NCBI GenBank assembly: GCA_933822405.4
Contig: CAKOGP040000668.1
Location: forward strand, 1-64,000
Direction of reading: 5' to 3'
DNA length: 64,000 bases
Source: Cylindrotheca closterium
Lineage: Eukaryota > Bacillariophyta > Bacillariophyceae > Bacillariales > Bacillariaceae
A program made the translations under genes and the position numbers. Shown here piece after piece: positions 1 through 9,364 of the stretch. The notes beneath the pieces are model-generated. The model saw only the letters and a program-made list of their open reading frames with translations. It did not search any database and was not told where the DNA came from. The stretch's first letter is position 1. The number at the start of each line of letters is the position of its first letter.

Positions 1-159
1 CGGGGGTCTGAAGCAGCTGTGAGTAGATGATAGATGATTGATCTTGGGCTTGAGATTGGCGACGACCGTTGGCCTTCGATCGCTCTAATATATCTGCTCG
101 GGACTCGGCAGTCCAGTCAGTCACGTTGCGTGTGTAATTTTTAAAATTAGAATATCTAC

Positions 160-600
160 CTAGCGAAATGCTTCTTCATCAGAACTGCCGAGGAGGCATG
201 AGCAGTCGGAAACTTCGATGGAAATGAAACTGCAGCATCCTTGCCTTGGCTGAGTACAGCAGCTCCAATAGGTCATGTCTTCATTGGGCTGTTTTACGCT
301 CCTTGGTACGCTCCTTGGTTTACCATGAAGTCTTGATCGAGTACTTCCAGCCTCAAATTTGATATGATGGGATCTCATATTTGAGCGAATGTTAAAACAG
401 TTTATTAGAGGAGGTGTACCGCTACCCCTCCTATAGAACGGAGAAGAGCTGCTATCAAGTTCGAAAGACTCCCAAGATGGAAGAACCCTGCTAGCTTCAG
501 GGCCCATCGCGCAGAAAATGTGAAAGCGCGCGTGCAGGGCACATTTCTCTCCGAGCTGGCGCAGCTTCTTACAATCCAAACGGGTCGTAGTAGATTCCAT
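160..600 (-). CDS. possible small hypothetical protein (146 aa)
   Basis: An ATG-initiated open frame of 146 codons with no recognisable domain, signal peptide or membrane segment. It is Ser/Arg/Cys-rich (including a 'CSFISIEVSDCSCLLG' stretch near the C-terminus). Nothing else in positions 1-916 looks coding, so it may be real, but a frame of this length also arises by chance. No homologue is recognised and no neighbour supports it. Confidence 0.2.
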   Translation of the reverse strand: MESTTTRLDCKKLRQLGEKCALHARFHIFCAMGPEASRVLPSWESFELDSSSSPFYRRGSGTPPLINCFNIRSNMRSHHIKFEAGSTRSRLHGKPRSVPRSVKQPNEDMTYWSCCTQPRQGCCSFISIEVSDCSCLLGSSDEEAFR

Positions 601-916
601 GATTGTGCCACCCGCTACTTCTCATAATTTCTGTACCCGTTACCCGCGCGGGTGAATCAGTTCAACGGATGTTTTCCGTTTCTGACCGTGACTTGCTGGC
701 GATAGACGAATGGAATGACTGGCGCGGATTGACATTTCTACGTCATGGGCCAAGGGGATGGAGGATCTGAAGGTTTTCCATCGTTATATTTACACGGAAA
801 CTGACATTTCTTCTGATCAGGAATTTAGTAAAAAAATTGATTCAAAGCGTTTCATCCCGAAAACAAACGGGTATATTTTTTTAATGTGTTTATGACGGGT
901 TATTATTGTTTCAACC

Positions 917-1785
917 ATGATCAGCACTACCGACAACGACAAGATTCGAGAGAAAATCTATGGCTACAGCTTCAACCACTCAAATGGTAACGTCGTTGGC
1001 AAACAAGTCTCGTTTCTAACAAGCCCTTGCCATCCTCCTCGGATGCGCTCCAAAGTTCGTCTCCTTCTCCTCTACTGTTGCCCGCTGATTTTTTCCAGTA
1101 TCCATACGATGATCCATGCATGGAACCTTCGCCTCTCGGATCGCAAGGTCAAGTCAAAACGGTTCTGAAACAGAATGCACCTAAAATGCAATCAATCTTC
1201 TTTAGGGATGGGTCCAAAAAATGTTTGGAAGGCTTCGTCTCCAACCACAACCTAAGTGACCTCGGCAAGCGCAAACGGACCTTTCAAATGCAATAAGCAA
1301 CCGCTGCTAAAGAAAAACGTAATAATACTCGCTCTCGTCCGTATCAAGACAAGCAATGGCGAACTCAGTTTCAAAGGCTCATTGAATACAAGTCTCAAAA
1401 TGGACACTGTTCCGTTCCCCATTGTTACTCGGAAGATCCTGTCCTCGCTCGATGGGTCAAGAGACAAAGATTCCAATACACCTCTTCAACCATGACCACT
1501 AGTCGCATCCAGGAGCTTGAATCTATTGGATGTATCTGGCACGCGCATGCTTCAGCTTGGCAGGAGAAGCTCGATGAGCTCAAGGCTTTCCAACAAAGAA
1601 CGGGCCACTGCAATGTTCCGTCTGACTACCCCGAGAATCGTGCATTGTCCACTTGGGTGAAGAGCCAACGTCGTAAATACAAAGTGTGCACCCGTTCTTC
1701 TACTCCTTTGGATGGTATGAAAATTCATCGCTTCCAAGTATTGGAATCTTTGGGTTTTGTGCTTGAACCTAAACTTTCTAGATGA
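917..1785 (+). pseudogene. broken helicase-associated (HA) domain gene
   Basis: This is a degraded tandem copy of the intact gene that starts at 2230. One frame is open from about 991 to 1785 except for an in-frame TAA at 1294-1296. Before the stop it aligns with the intact copy ('DDPCMEPSPLGSQ' against 'DDASMEPSPLKSQ'); after it come 'RSRPYQDKQWRTQFQRLIEY', 'GHCSVPHCYSEDPVLARWV' and a second HA repeat with 'WQEKLDELKAFQQ' and 'GHCNVPSDYPENRALSTWVK'. The likely N-terminus, from the ATG at 917, lies in another frame, so a frameshift near 985 is also inferred. No plausible intron removes the stop. HA domains (PF03457) are three-helix modules often found alone in diatom proteins. A product starting at the ATG at 1492 (97 aa) remains possible. 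Confidence 0.7.
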
Positions 1786-2229
1786 CGGAGGATCTACTGG
1801 CTAAAGAATGTGTGCTTGTTCAAGTTAACTGTTTCACGTTAGGAGATTTCAACTTCTTGGACTCTCTCCATCACACTAGCAAGCTAGCGGTACCAGGTAC
1901 CTTGCACCTTCTCCATTTCACTCACTGATTATACTAATATTATTGTCCGAGATGACGGCCCATATATGGCACGTGCGCCAATTCGTACCCTTCGCTTCTA
2001 TAGATTCAAAAGTTTTTTATAACCTAATATTCTTTATATAAAATTGAAGCGGCAATTTATCCTTCGCTTCTACTGTAGATTCAAGTTCTTATTTTATTAT
2101 AGTCCCTCAGCCCCAATAAGACAATTTTGAGCTCGCAATTTTCAACACTTAACGACTTCTTATCAGCGGTCTCCCAAGTTCCACCTCGATGCAAAGAACG
2201 GTGGTCTATTTCATCTGCCGCGCCGCCGT
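1786..2229. other. intergenic, imperfect direct repeat
   Basis: No gene seen. It holds an imperfect direct repeat, CCTTCGCTTCTA..TAGATTCAA at 1989-2009 and 2061-2084, and a GGTACCAGGTACC doublet near 1889. It is AT-rich and probably contains the promoter of the HA gene at 2230. Confidence 0.5.
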
Positions 2230-3360
2230 ATGGAAAAGACTATATCGCTCAGCATAATAATAGTGGCTTCTTTGATTGTATGTAATGTAATATACCGTTT
2301 GTTGTCCACCATGAACTATATGTACGGTGCCGAAAACAACAATCTTCGAAGCGATAGCTACAGCTACTCCAATATCGAAGATGAGGAACTACTGTCGCTT
2401 CTACGAAGCCCTTTCCTGCCTCTGGACGCACCAAAGGTGTCTCCTTCTCCTTCTCACCCTCATAGGATGCCATTTTCGTTCCATGACATCTTTGATGATG
2501 CAAGCATGGAGCCATCGCCTCTGAAATCGCAAGCTCCAGTGACTGCAAATTGGCCTCAGATGCAACCAAGGTATGATGCCAGTCTCTTGATAGATGAATC
2601 CATCGTTTCCGAAGAGGACAATATGTCAAATGACACCAACAAGAAGATTGGTCCCACGATTGATCCCACCAGTGTTGGTTCCAAACGAAGCTTGGGAGAT
2701 TGCTCTTCCAACAACGATGAAGGGTCCTTCAGCGTCGTTACGAGCTCCAAGAGAAGCCGCAAAGGCTTCTTCTTGTCCTCCAACCACAACCACCAAGAAG
2801 GCGACCCATGCAACAAGCGCCAACGAACGACCACGAGCACAGCTAAGTCTCGCCCTTGCCAAGACGAGCAATGGAGGGCTCAGTTCCAAAAGCTGATCCA
2901 ATACAAGATGAAGCACGGAGACTGTTCTGTTCCTCACTCCTACCAAGAAGATCCCGCCCTAGCACGTTGGGTCAAGAGGCAAAGATACCAATACAAGAAG
3001 ATCCACGATAACCATCCTACCTCCACGATGACCACCAGACGAATTGAAGAGACCACTCGTCGATTCCAAGAGCTTGAGTCCATTGGCTTTATTTGGGAAT
3101 CGCATGTCATGTGGCAGGAGAAGCTCTATGAGCTCAAAGCATTCAAGGAAAAAATGGGCCACTGCAACGTCCCATCTCACAATCCAGAGAATGTTGGACT
3201 CTCCGCTTGGGCAAATTGTCAACGTCGACAATACAAGCTCCACAAATCTAGGTCTTCAGCTTCGTCAGATATGGCCATTCATCGTTTCCAAGTATTGGAA
3301 TCCATGGGTTTTGTGTTAGCACCCCAGCAAGTCTGTACTCAGTTGATGAAGGGAATTTGA
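2230..3360 (+). CDS. helicase-associated (HA) domain protein, 376 aa
   Basis: Two HA repeats (PF03457 type) fill the C-terminal half. HA1 is at about residues 213-290, with 'QWRAQFQKLIQYK', 'GDCSVPHSYQEDPALARWVK' and 'QRYQYK'. HA2 is at about 293-362, with 'WQEKLYELKAFKEK', 'GHCNVPSH' and 'QRRQYK', ending in 'FQVLESMGFVL'. The first 200 residues are Ser/Asn/Lys-rich and look disordered, with a nuclear-localisation-like 'KRSRK' and 'CNKRQR'. There is no helicase domain. The extreme N-terminus ('SLSIIIVASLIVCNVIYRLL') is hydrophobic and could be a membrane anchor; alternatively translation starts at Met28 (2311), which would remove it. HA modules are thought to bind nucleic acid, but the role of stand-alone diatom HA proteins is unknown. 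The gene lies directly downstream of its broken copy (917-1785) and is related to the minus-strand gene at 9365-10445. Confidence 0.85.
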   Translation: MEKTISLSIIIVASLIVCNVIYRLLSTMNYMYGAENNNLRSDSYSYSNIEDEELLSLLRSPFLPLDAPKVSPSPSHPHRMPFSFHDIFDDASMEPSPLKSQAPVTANWPQMQPRYDASLLIDESIVSEEDNMSNDTNKKIGPTIDPTSVGSKRSLGDCSSNNDEGSFSVVTSSKRSRKGFFLSSNHNHQEGDPCNKRQRTTTSTAKSRPCQDEQWRAQFQKLIQYKMKHGDCSVPHSYQEDPALARWVKRQRYQYKKIHDNHPTSTMTTRRIEETTRRFQELESIGFIWESHVMWQEKLYELKAFKEKMGHCNVPSHNPENVGLSAWANCQRRQYKLHKSRSSASSDMAIHRFQVLESMGFVLAPQQVCTQLMKGI

Positions 3361-3632
3361 AAATATAGTATCAGAAGTGAACTAGGACTAACAAAATAAT
3401 ATGAGTTAAAGACACAATCATAGCGCCTGTCGATTATGCTTTCCTATTAGTACTATGATGCTCCTGCGCATCAGTGCCATTCAATGGTTTACGCTCCATC
3501 ATTTCCGACAATAATATCTTAACCAAAAGGCAAAAATTCAGGGCACCAACGGATGTATAGTAGCTTGATCCCATCCCCGCAGCAGTCGACATCCATGATT
3601 TTGAATTTGCGTGCCTTTTTTGCTGTCCACGG

Positions 3633-3839
3633 ATGCGTCGTCAAGAACGTCTCTTTCTCATCTCCTGCTGTTCCCTACTTCTTTTGAGCGTCCATTCGTT
3701 CGATGACCAATCATCATGGAGCCCTCATCGTCCGGAAAAAGTACCAACCTTCGACAAGACGATCTGGCCTTCATTTTCACTGTGGAATCAATCAATCCAA
3801 AGCCTTCTCCTCCAACCACTACCAAGGCCCCGCCAATAG
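3633..3839 (+). CDS. possible small secreted protein (68 aa) or first exon
   Basis: The ATG at 3633 opens with a clear signal-peptide-like start: basic 'MRRQER', then 'LFLISCCSLLLLSV' and 'HSF'. After this the frame runs only to 3839. A second frame, 3716-4012 (98 aa from an ATG, Pro/Thr/Lys-rich, ending in a hydrophobic 'LQLIVYYMLYRPLFYL'), overlaps it. The two may belong to one gene joined by an intron or a frameshift, but I could not find a convincing splice pair. It converges on the SLC4 gene, which stops at 4016. Confidence 0.3.
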   Translation: MRRQERLFLISCCSLLLLSVHSFDDQSSWSPHRPEKVPTFDKTIWPSFSLWNQSIQSLLLQPLPRPRQ

Positions 3840-4015
3840 CACAATCCACCGATGTTTCTCGCATTAGCGGTGCTTTTGTAGAACCAAAAAGAACCCCGCA
3901 TGCAGAGAGGAGGACTGTCGAGCTACCTTCGTTCTTCAGAAAAATTTCAAAAGTTGGTCTACAATTGATAGTATATTATATGTTATACAGACCCTTGTTT
4001 TACTTAGCGTAATGG

Positions 4016-6700
4016 CTACATTTCCTCTTGTTTTGAATGTTGTCGCTTCAACTCTGGTGCCCTTGCTAGCGCGGAATCATACTTTATGGCCCGGGCATCT
4101 TTCGCGAATGCGATTCGTCCAGGTGATTCTCGATTCGAAGCCTTATTCTTATTTTTCAAAATACTTTCGGGGATGACCGCTCGGTCAGCATCAAAATCTA
4201 GCTCGTTGCTTCTAGCTCGTTCGGCGTCGGAATACTTTCGGATAGTACGGTCTGATCTCCAAGAAGATGACGACCTCATTGATTTTGGTGAAATGGGCTT
4301 GTCGAGGCGCTCGTTTCCACTCAAAATACTGGATGGTTCTCGTACTCTTGGCTTGGACCTCTGGTGGGCGATATTGTCACCAGTTTGATTGGATCTAAGA
4401 CTCATCTGGTCGGAATCAAAAAGCTCACTTGCACTCGGCGTCACAAATCGCATGGTTCGGCTTCGATTGGAGGCACGTGTATGGTCACTCTTCATGGACC
4501 TGACAGTATTATCTGCATCGTATACTTCGGTTCTAACTGATCTGGAACTTTTGACTGATCTGGAACTCTTGGTCTTGTGTAAAATTAACTCATCTCTTTC
4601 AGATTGAACCGGTTGCTTTATGACTTCGTCCACAACACCAGTGCCACACCAAGCGCCTGGTGTAGTTTCGTTATCGAACATTTGGGTCCAGGCATTCCAT
4701 GACGATAAAAAGGTTGGGGTCGTGGAAGTGTTGTTGTTCTCTCTCCTTGCGACTTTGCTCAGACTATGAACCCTTCTAGCATTTTGTGCTCGTGATTGTA
4801 GCCCACCTTCAATATCAGCTTGCAGAAATTTTTTTGGGCGTCTTGGTGATTGGCGCCTTGGCGAATTATTGGCACCCTCGACGTGCTCTAAAACATCGTT
4901 GGAAAAAACCGAGTCGGCATCATATACCAAATTGCTGTGATGAACCTCATGAATACGAAAAAAAACATCCGATCCCGCCGCCGAGGAAGGACTGAATGCT
5001 TGTTTCAGCTCTTGGTGTTCTTCAACGATTTCTTCCTCCGTCATTTCTGTTGGATCGAGATATTCCAAGTCTTCTTGATTGAAAATGTATCCCAGAAAGA
5101 ATTTTCTTACCGGAATACAGATTGCCAGGACTAGTGGAAAGAGATATCCATATTCGGTAAAGTACACCAATCCAAAAGAAACTAGACTCGACCCAATCTG
5201 AAAACCGGTGTATCTCTGAACGGTACCCCAACTGGAGACATTGATGACGATGGCGATTTGCGGTCTTCGAGAGGGCATGATGAATTTCAAAGTAATGCGC
5301 GTCCAGATTCCATTGGAACACATTGCTGTAACACCAAGATATAGCAGGGCGCCAAAGAGGCACCCAACGGGTACTTTCGAAATGAAATTTGACACGGGAA
5401 GGAAGGCAAGCATTAATCCAGATTGAAGCAAGGCCGACCACCGCTGTTCTGCGCAGCAGACAATGTCTTCGCGTCCATTGTCATTCTCCATTTTCTTGCA
5501 CAATGATCGCGTATGCATTGGAGCTTGTGGAGCAACACCGCAGCATGGCGGTAGACCGAGGAATCCACATGCGATAGTTGACAGTCCAAGTGCAAAGAAG
5601 TCCCAGTGATAGGCAGAAGGTTTCCTTAGTTTGAACTTCGGCGCTTGGGCAATCGCGCTGGACATGTTGTGTTCGAAGAAGATCAAGATGTAAAGCATCA
5701 GTCCAGGAATCAGTGCTCCGAAGACTCCAGGTGTGTCGATTCCGGTCAACGGAGTAATTTCAAGCCAGTTCCGATCCACGGAAGGTGTCCAATCAAAGGG
5801 AGAGGATGAGATCAGACCAATACGTTGGATGATATCTTTGTTGTCAGTAGATTTTGAAAAGTCTGGAATGTAGCTCACACCGGTACCAATCAGTACGGCA
5901 ATGAACATGTTGTAGTTTGCCAGGAAAGATCTGATGTTGCTCGTGAAATAGATCCATGATTCGGCAAAGTGAAGTTTCCAGCAAACGAGAAAGGTCAACA
6001 GTCCAACGACAAGCGATGAATACGCTTTGGAGTGGTCGTCATAGAATCCCGAGTCTGCCCAGACAAACGGATGAAGCATCTCGTGAATACTTTTGTAAAT
6101 GAAGGAAACAGCGACAAAGAACTCAAAGACTTGGGACGTGAAGGGCGTAATCAGCCTGGCTAGATTCACCAACCCGAAGCATGCAGTGAGAATATGTAAG
6201 AAACTCGTCCAAATGCACATCCACCAAAAGAAGGCAAAGAAATCGGCTTGAAAGAAATCGGTTGCGAGATCGTGCGAAGCTCCCAACAACAGAGCGACCG
6301 GACCTGATAGACCCACCAGCACCAATGGCTGACCACTAAAAATAGCATAAAAGATTCCAACAATACCGGTGCTGATCAATGTTTCGACTGCTGAAAGTTT
6401 GCCACCCGTTTGTTGTTCCATCCATCCGGCAAAGATTAAGGCCGGAACTAATTGACGAAATAAGGATGAAAGCGATGCATTGACAATTGTTGTAAGCAGT
6501 GACGGTGATAATTTCCAGTCATCCAAATAGTAAGGAAGCCTCCTTTTCAAGTCTCTGGCAATTCCAGTGAGAAACTGTGGTCCAAGTGGTGTTCGATTGA
6601 CAGTGGCCGAGTCGGAATCACTGCTTCCTGTGGATGGATCCGTTTCATGACCACTGTCTACTTCTTCTCCTTTCTTTCCTTCCCAAAAATAAAATACCAT
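4016..6700 (-). CDS. SLC4: SLC4-family anion (bicarbonate/borate) transporter, 894 aa
   Basis: A multi-pass membrane protein of the HCO3-transporter fold. Family signatures include 'GKLSAVETLISTGIVGIFYA', 'FSGQPLVLVGLSGPVALL' in the first membrane repeat and 'GLPPCCGVAPQAPMHTRSLC' in the second. The membrane domain spans about residues 65-560. The N-terminal cytoplasmic part is only about 60 residues, so the large band-3-type cytoplasmic domain of animal SLC4 proteins is missing. The C-terminal tail, about 330 residues, is hydrophilic and Ser/Arg-rich ('SSRSVKSSRSVRT'), suited to phosphorylation. In diatoms SLC4 proteins have been shown to import bicarbonate for carbon concentration. The 'VETL.ST' and 'P..PMHT.SL' motifs, however, resemble the plant and fungal BOR (borate) branch, so the substrate is open. 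Single exon; start set at the only upstream in-frame ATG (6698-6700). Confidence 0.9.
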   Translation of the reverse strand: MVFYFWEGKKGEEVDSGHETDPSTGSSDSDSATVNRTPLGPQFLTGIARDLKRRLPYYLDDWKLSPSLLTTIVNASLSSLFRQLVPALIFAGWMEQQTGGKLSAVETLISTGIVGIFYAIFSGQPLVLVGLSGPVALLLGASHDLATDFFQADFFAFFWWMCIWTSFLHILTACFGLVNLARLITPFTSQVFEFFVAVSFIYKSIHEMLHPFVWADSGFYDDHSKAYSSLVVGLLTFLVCWKLHFAESWIYFTSNIRSFLANYNMFIAVLIGTGVSYIPDFSKSTDNKDIIQRIGLISSSPFDWTPSVDRNWLEITPLTGIDTPGVFGALIPGLMLYILIFFEHNMSSAIAQAPKFKLRKPSAYHWDFFALGLSTIACGFLGLPPCCGVAPQAPMHTRSLCKKMENDNGREDIVCCAEQRWSALLQSGLMLAFLPVSNFISKVPVGCLFGALLYLGVTAMCSNGIWTRITLKFIMPSRRPQIAIVINVSSWGTVQRYTGFQIGSSLVSFGLVYFTEYGYLFPLVLAICIPVRKFFLGYIFNQEDLEYLDPTEMTEEEIVEEHQELKQAFSPSSAAGSDVFFRIHEVHHSNLVYDADSVFSNDVLEHVEGANNSPRRQSPRRPKKFLQADIEGGLQSRAQNARRVHSLSKVARRENNNTSTTPTFLSSWNAWTQMFDNETTPGAWCGTGVVDEVIKQPVQSERDELILHKTKSSRSVKSSRSVRTEVYDADNTVRSMKSDHTRASNRSRTMRFVTPSASELFDSDQMSLRSNQTGDNIAHQRSKPRVREPSSILSGNERLDKPISPKSMRSSSSWRSDRTIRKYSDAERARSNELDFDADRAVIPESILKNKNKASNRESPGRIAFAKDARAIKYDSALARAPELKRQHSKQEEM

Positions 6701-7350
6701 AACCTCGCTTTATTTACTATGATTGGTGGTATGGGGATTACGATAATACCAATCGGCAGTTCTATTTTATTTTCAAGGATGATTGGTGATCCTCTTGAGG
6801 GAAATATATGAGCGATCATAATAACTCGCCAAAACTGAATTATTGATCGAAGCGAATACTAAAATATCGCCTGGTGGTATGTACGGTATTCCACAAAGTC
6901 ATCTAGGGGTCGTATGCGACATATCTACGACATGCGAAAGCAAGAGAGGTCACTGCGACAGCATGGCCGGGCGTTTCAGCCCTTTTCAACCGAGAGAGAA
7001 ACGAGAGAAACGAGAGAAAGCGGAACTTCAAAAAGGTTTCATTTATTGCAAAAGGAACACTATTCGGGGAAAGGTGTCACGACGAAGGGTCACATGCATC
7101 ATATTGTTAAATAAACCCTTGAAAACAAGACTTTCATTCCATCCGATTGAGAGACGCTTCCAGAACGACTCACTCACCTGCTCGTTGCCGAAAATCTCAC
7201 GCTTCCATTGAACACACCAGTGCAGCAAATTGAACTCTCAAAGTTGACAGCCCAGTGAACTGAATGGAATTCTTCTTCATTTTCTTCTTCATTTTACCTA
7301 TTACCAAACACTTCACCCAGTAACTTCTTGGCGTTGTTGCGTTTTTGAAT
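6701..7350. other. divergent intergenic region
   Basis: Separates the divergent SLC4 and kinase genes and should hold both promoters. It carries a short GAGAAAC tandem run around 7000-7020 and CTTCATTTT repeats near 7275-7300. The 122-codon frame at 6843-7211 has no recognisable features and is not accepted as a gene. Confidence 0.5.
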
Positions 7351-8871
7351 ATGATTGTCGTTGGTGATACTGCGAATTTAGAATCCGCTGTTTCACCTGA
7401 GAAAATTCAAGAAGGACCTCAAGATACCTCTTCCTCAGATGAATCTTCCGACGCTTATGTCCAAGAACACCAAGATCGAGCTGCATCAGCTGTTCTTGTC
7501 AATGATCTGTTCTGTGCGCCTACCCATTCGGTAGATAGATGCACCTTCGGGAGCGCTTCTACCAACCTGAAACTGAAAATCTCTCATATTCGTAAGGTTA
7601 TGAAGTATGCAAACCGTAGACTTGAAAAGATGAACTGGAGTCTGCTGAAGGAGCGATTACCCATGGACCAGAAATGCATGGAAATTGTGTCTCCTTTGGG
7701 TCTGACGCATGACGAAGTTAAGTTGGGGGGGGTACTGGGGGAAGGCAGCTTTTCAACTGTTTACGAGCGTAAGAATCATCCAGCACATGTTATTAAGATT
7801 CTCAGGAAAAAGATGATGCACAATCCTGCCATGCTAGCTGCATGCGCTGCTGATCTGGTAAAAGAGGGGTGGATTCTTGCAAAGTTGGCTGGATCTGAAA
7901 ATGTCATTCAGGTTCATGCATGGCAAGAGAATGGGTTGCACACGCTGAACAACGGATTTCATGATGGATTTTTCCTCGTCTTGGAGCGACTTCAGTGCAC
8001 CCTGGGGGACAAGATTAAAGAATGGCAAAAGAGAAAGTCTAAACTTTCAAACCCATTCAATCTAGTAAGAAGAGGCGGCTTGTCCAATGGAGAGGCCAAA
8101 TTGCAACTACTCAATGAACGGTTGGCTGTGATACCTCAAGTCGCACGAGGGATTGGCAGTATGCACAAGATGGGCTTGATCCATCGCGATCTCAAGCCAG
8201 ACAATATTGGTCTCGGATTGGATGGACAATGGAAGATATTTGATCTCGATGTAGCGCGAATCTGTCCTACTCGAAATCCAGACCATTACTTCACCAAGGG
8301 CTTTAGACTCACCAAGCGAGTGGGATCTCCAAGATACATGTCGCCCGAATGTGCCAAGGGAGCTCGGTACAACTGTCTCACAGATATCTACTCCTTTGGT
8401 CTGATTGTTCACGAAGTCATCACACTGCTCAAGCCCTACGATGAAGTTCCTTCTGAACTTCACGATCAACAGATCTTTGACGAGCATCACCGACCCTTGA
8501 TTTCTGAACAATGGCCCTGTTCCATGAAGTACTTATTGGACAACTCCTGGCATAAGAATTGGAGTCAACGGCCCAACCTGATTTTGGAGTCCTTCCATAC
8601 CTCATTGACGGAACGAACTCTACCAGACTTTTTGGATTATAAGCAAGGCCGGTATAGCACTACCAGACGATCTTCCTTCTTTATACGAAAATCACTTCCA
8701 CTTGCCCGATTTCAGTCTAGCGGTGGAAAACAACGAGGGTCTGAAATTGGCAAGGGGTCCATGGAAGACGATTTGGAAACATCCTTTTCTACTCTCTTCA
8801 CTGGAAGCTTCCGCACCGATTTTCGAGATGTTTCGCCTTCTATTGACAGTACACAAGTTCTCAGCGTCTAA
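7351..8871 (+). CDS. divergent Ser/Thr protein kinase, 506 aa
   Basis: An eukaryotic protein kinase domain covers about residues 120-430. It has a Gly-rich loop 'GEGSFSTVYE' (about 130), a 'VIKIL' lysine strand, the catalytic loop 'HRDLKPDN' (His at about 278), 'SPRYMSPEC' as the APE-type motif, and 'TDIYSFGLIVHE' with the subdomain IX Asp. The DFG position reads 'DLD' (Asp at about 298): the Mg-binding Asp is kept but Phe-Gly is replaced. The N-terminal 120 residues and the C-terminal tail are Ser/Thr-rich and show no domain. Key catalytic residues are present, so activity is likely; the kinase family is not identified. The open frame extends two codons upstream to a TTG, but the first ATG at 7351 is taken as the start. 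Single exon. Confidence 0.88.
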   Translation: MIVVGDTANLESAVSPEKIQEGPQDTSSSDESSDAYVQEHQDRAASAVLVNDLFCAPTHSVDRCTFGSASTNLKLKISHIRKVMKYANRRLEKMNWSLLKERLPMDQKCMEIVSPLGLTHDEVKLGGVLGEGSFSTVYERKNHPAHVIKILRKKMMHNPAMLAACAADLVKEGWILAKLAGSENVIQVHAWQENGLHTLNNGFHDGFFLVLERLQCTLGDKIKEWQKRKSKLSNPFNLVRRGGLSNGEAKLQLLNERLAVIPQVARGIGSMHKMGLIHRDLKPDNIGLGLDGQWKIFDLDVARICPTRNPDHYFTKGFRLTKRVGSPRYMSPECAKGARYNCLTDIYSFGLIVHEVITLLKPYDEVPSELHDQQIFDEHHRPLISEQWPCSMKYLLDNSWHKNWSQRPNLILESFHTSLTERTLPDFLDYKQGRYSTTRRSSFFIRKSLPLARFQSSGGKQRGSEIGKGSMEDDLETSFSTLFTGSFRTDFRDVSPSIDSTQVLSV

Positions 8872-9364
8872 GGAGACTTGTAGCGGCTTCCATTTTTCGA
8901 TGATGCTTCGAAGCATATGTGTTGCATATTATTCTATTATTCATGGTCACTGTTAAATTTATTTATTCTACTCTACAGCACTTGTCCACCTAGCAATTTG
9001 CGACTAGTCCTAAAAGAAGATTTTGCGTTTTTAGCATGCAGCCTGTATGGCTCAACCGAAGACTGATGCAGTTCAAATTTAACTAGATGGCTTATTGGTT
9101 TCTCGTCGGCCGTTCTTCTTCTGGCAGCTTCCACCCCATCATGCGCTGCAGTCGGCCACTGTCGGAATTTTATGTCGTGTGGTTGTTCAAAGAATACCTC
9201 GGAGCTGCTCATCTGCCAATTGATCCATTCTTTCCTTTGAGGGGTAGAGTAAAGTCTCAACTTTCAACATCGCATGGGTCAGTAATAAGTTTTTTTTTTA
9301 AAATTGTCTCCTCAAAATTTGATTATATATTCTAGGGCTCTTGCCCGACCCCTTCTGGCCTTGG
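8872..9364. other. convergent intergenic region
   Basis: 3' region between the convergent kinase and HA genes. Contains only short unsupported open frames and a poly-T run near 9290. Confidence 0.4.
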
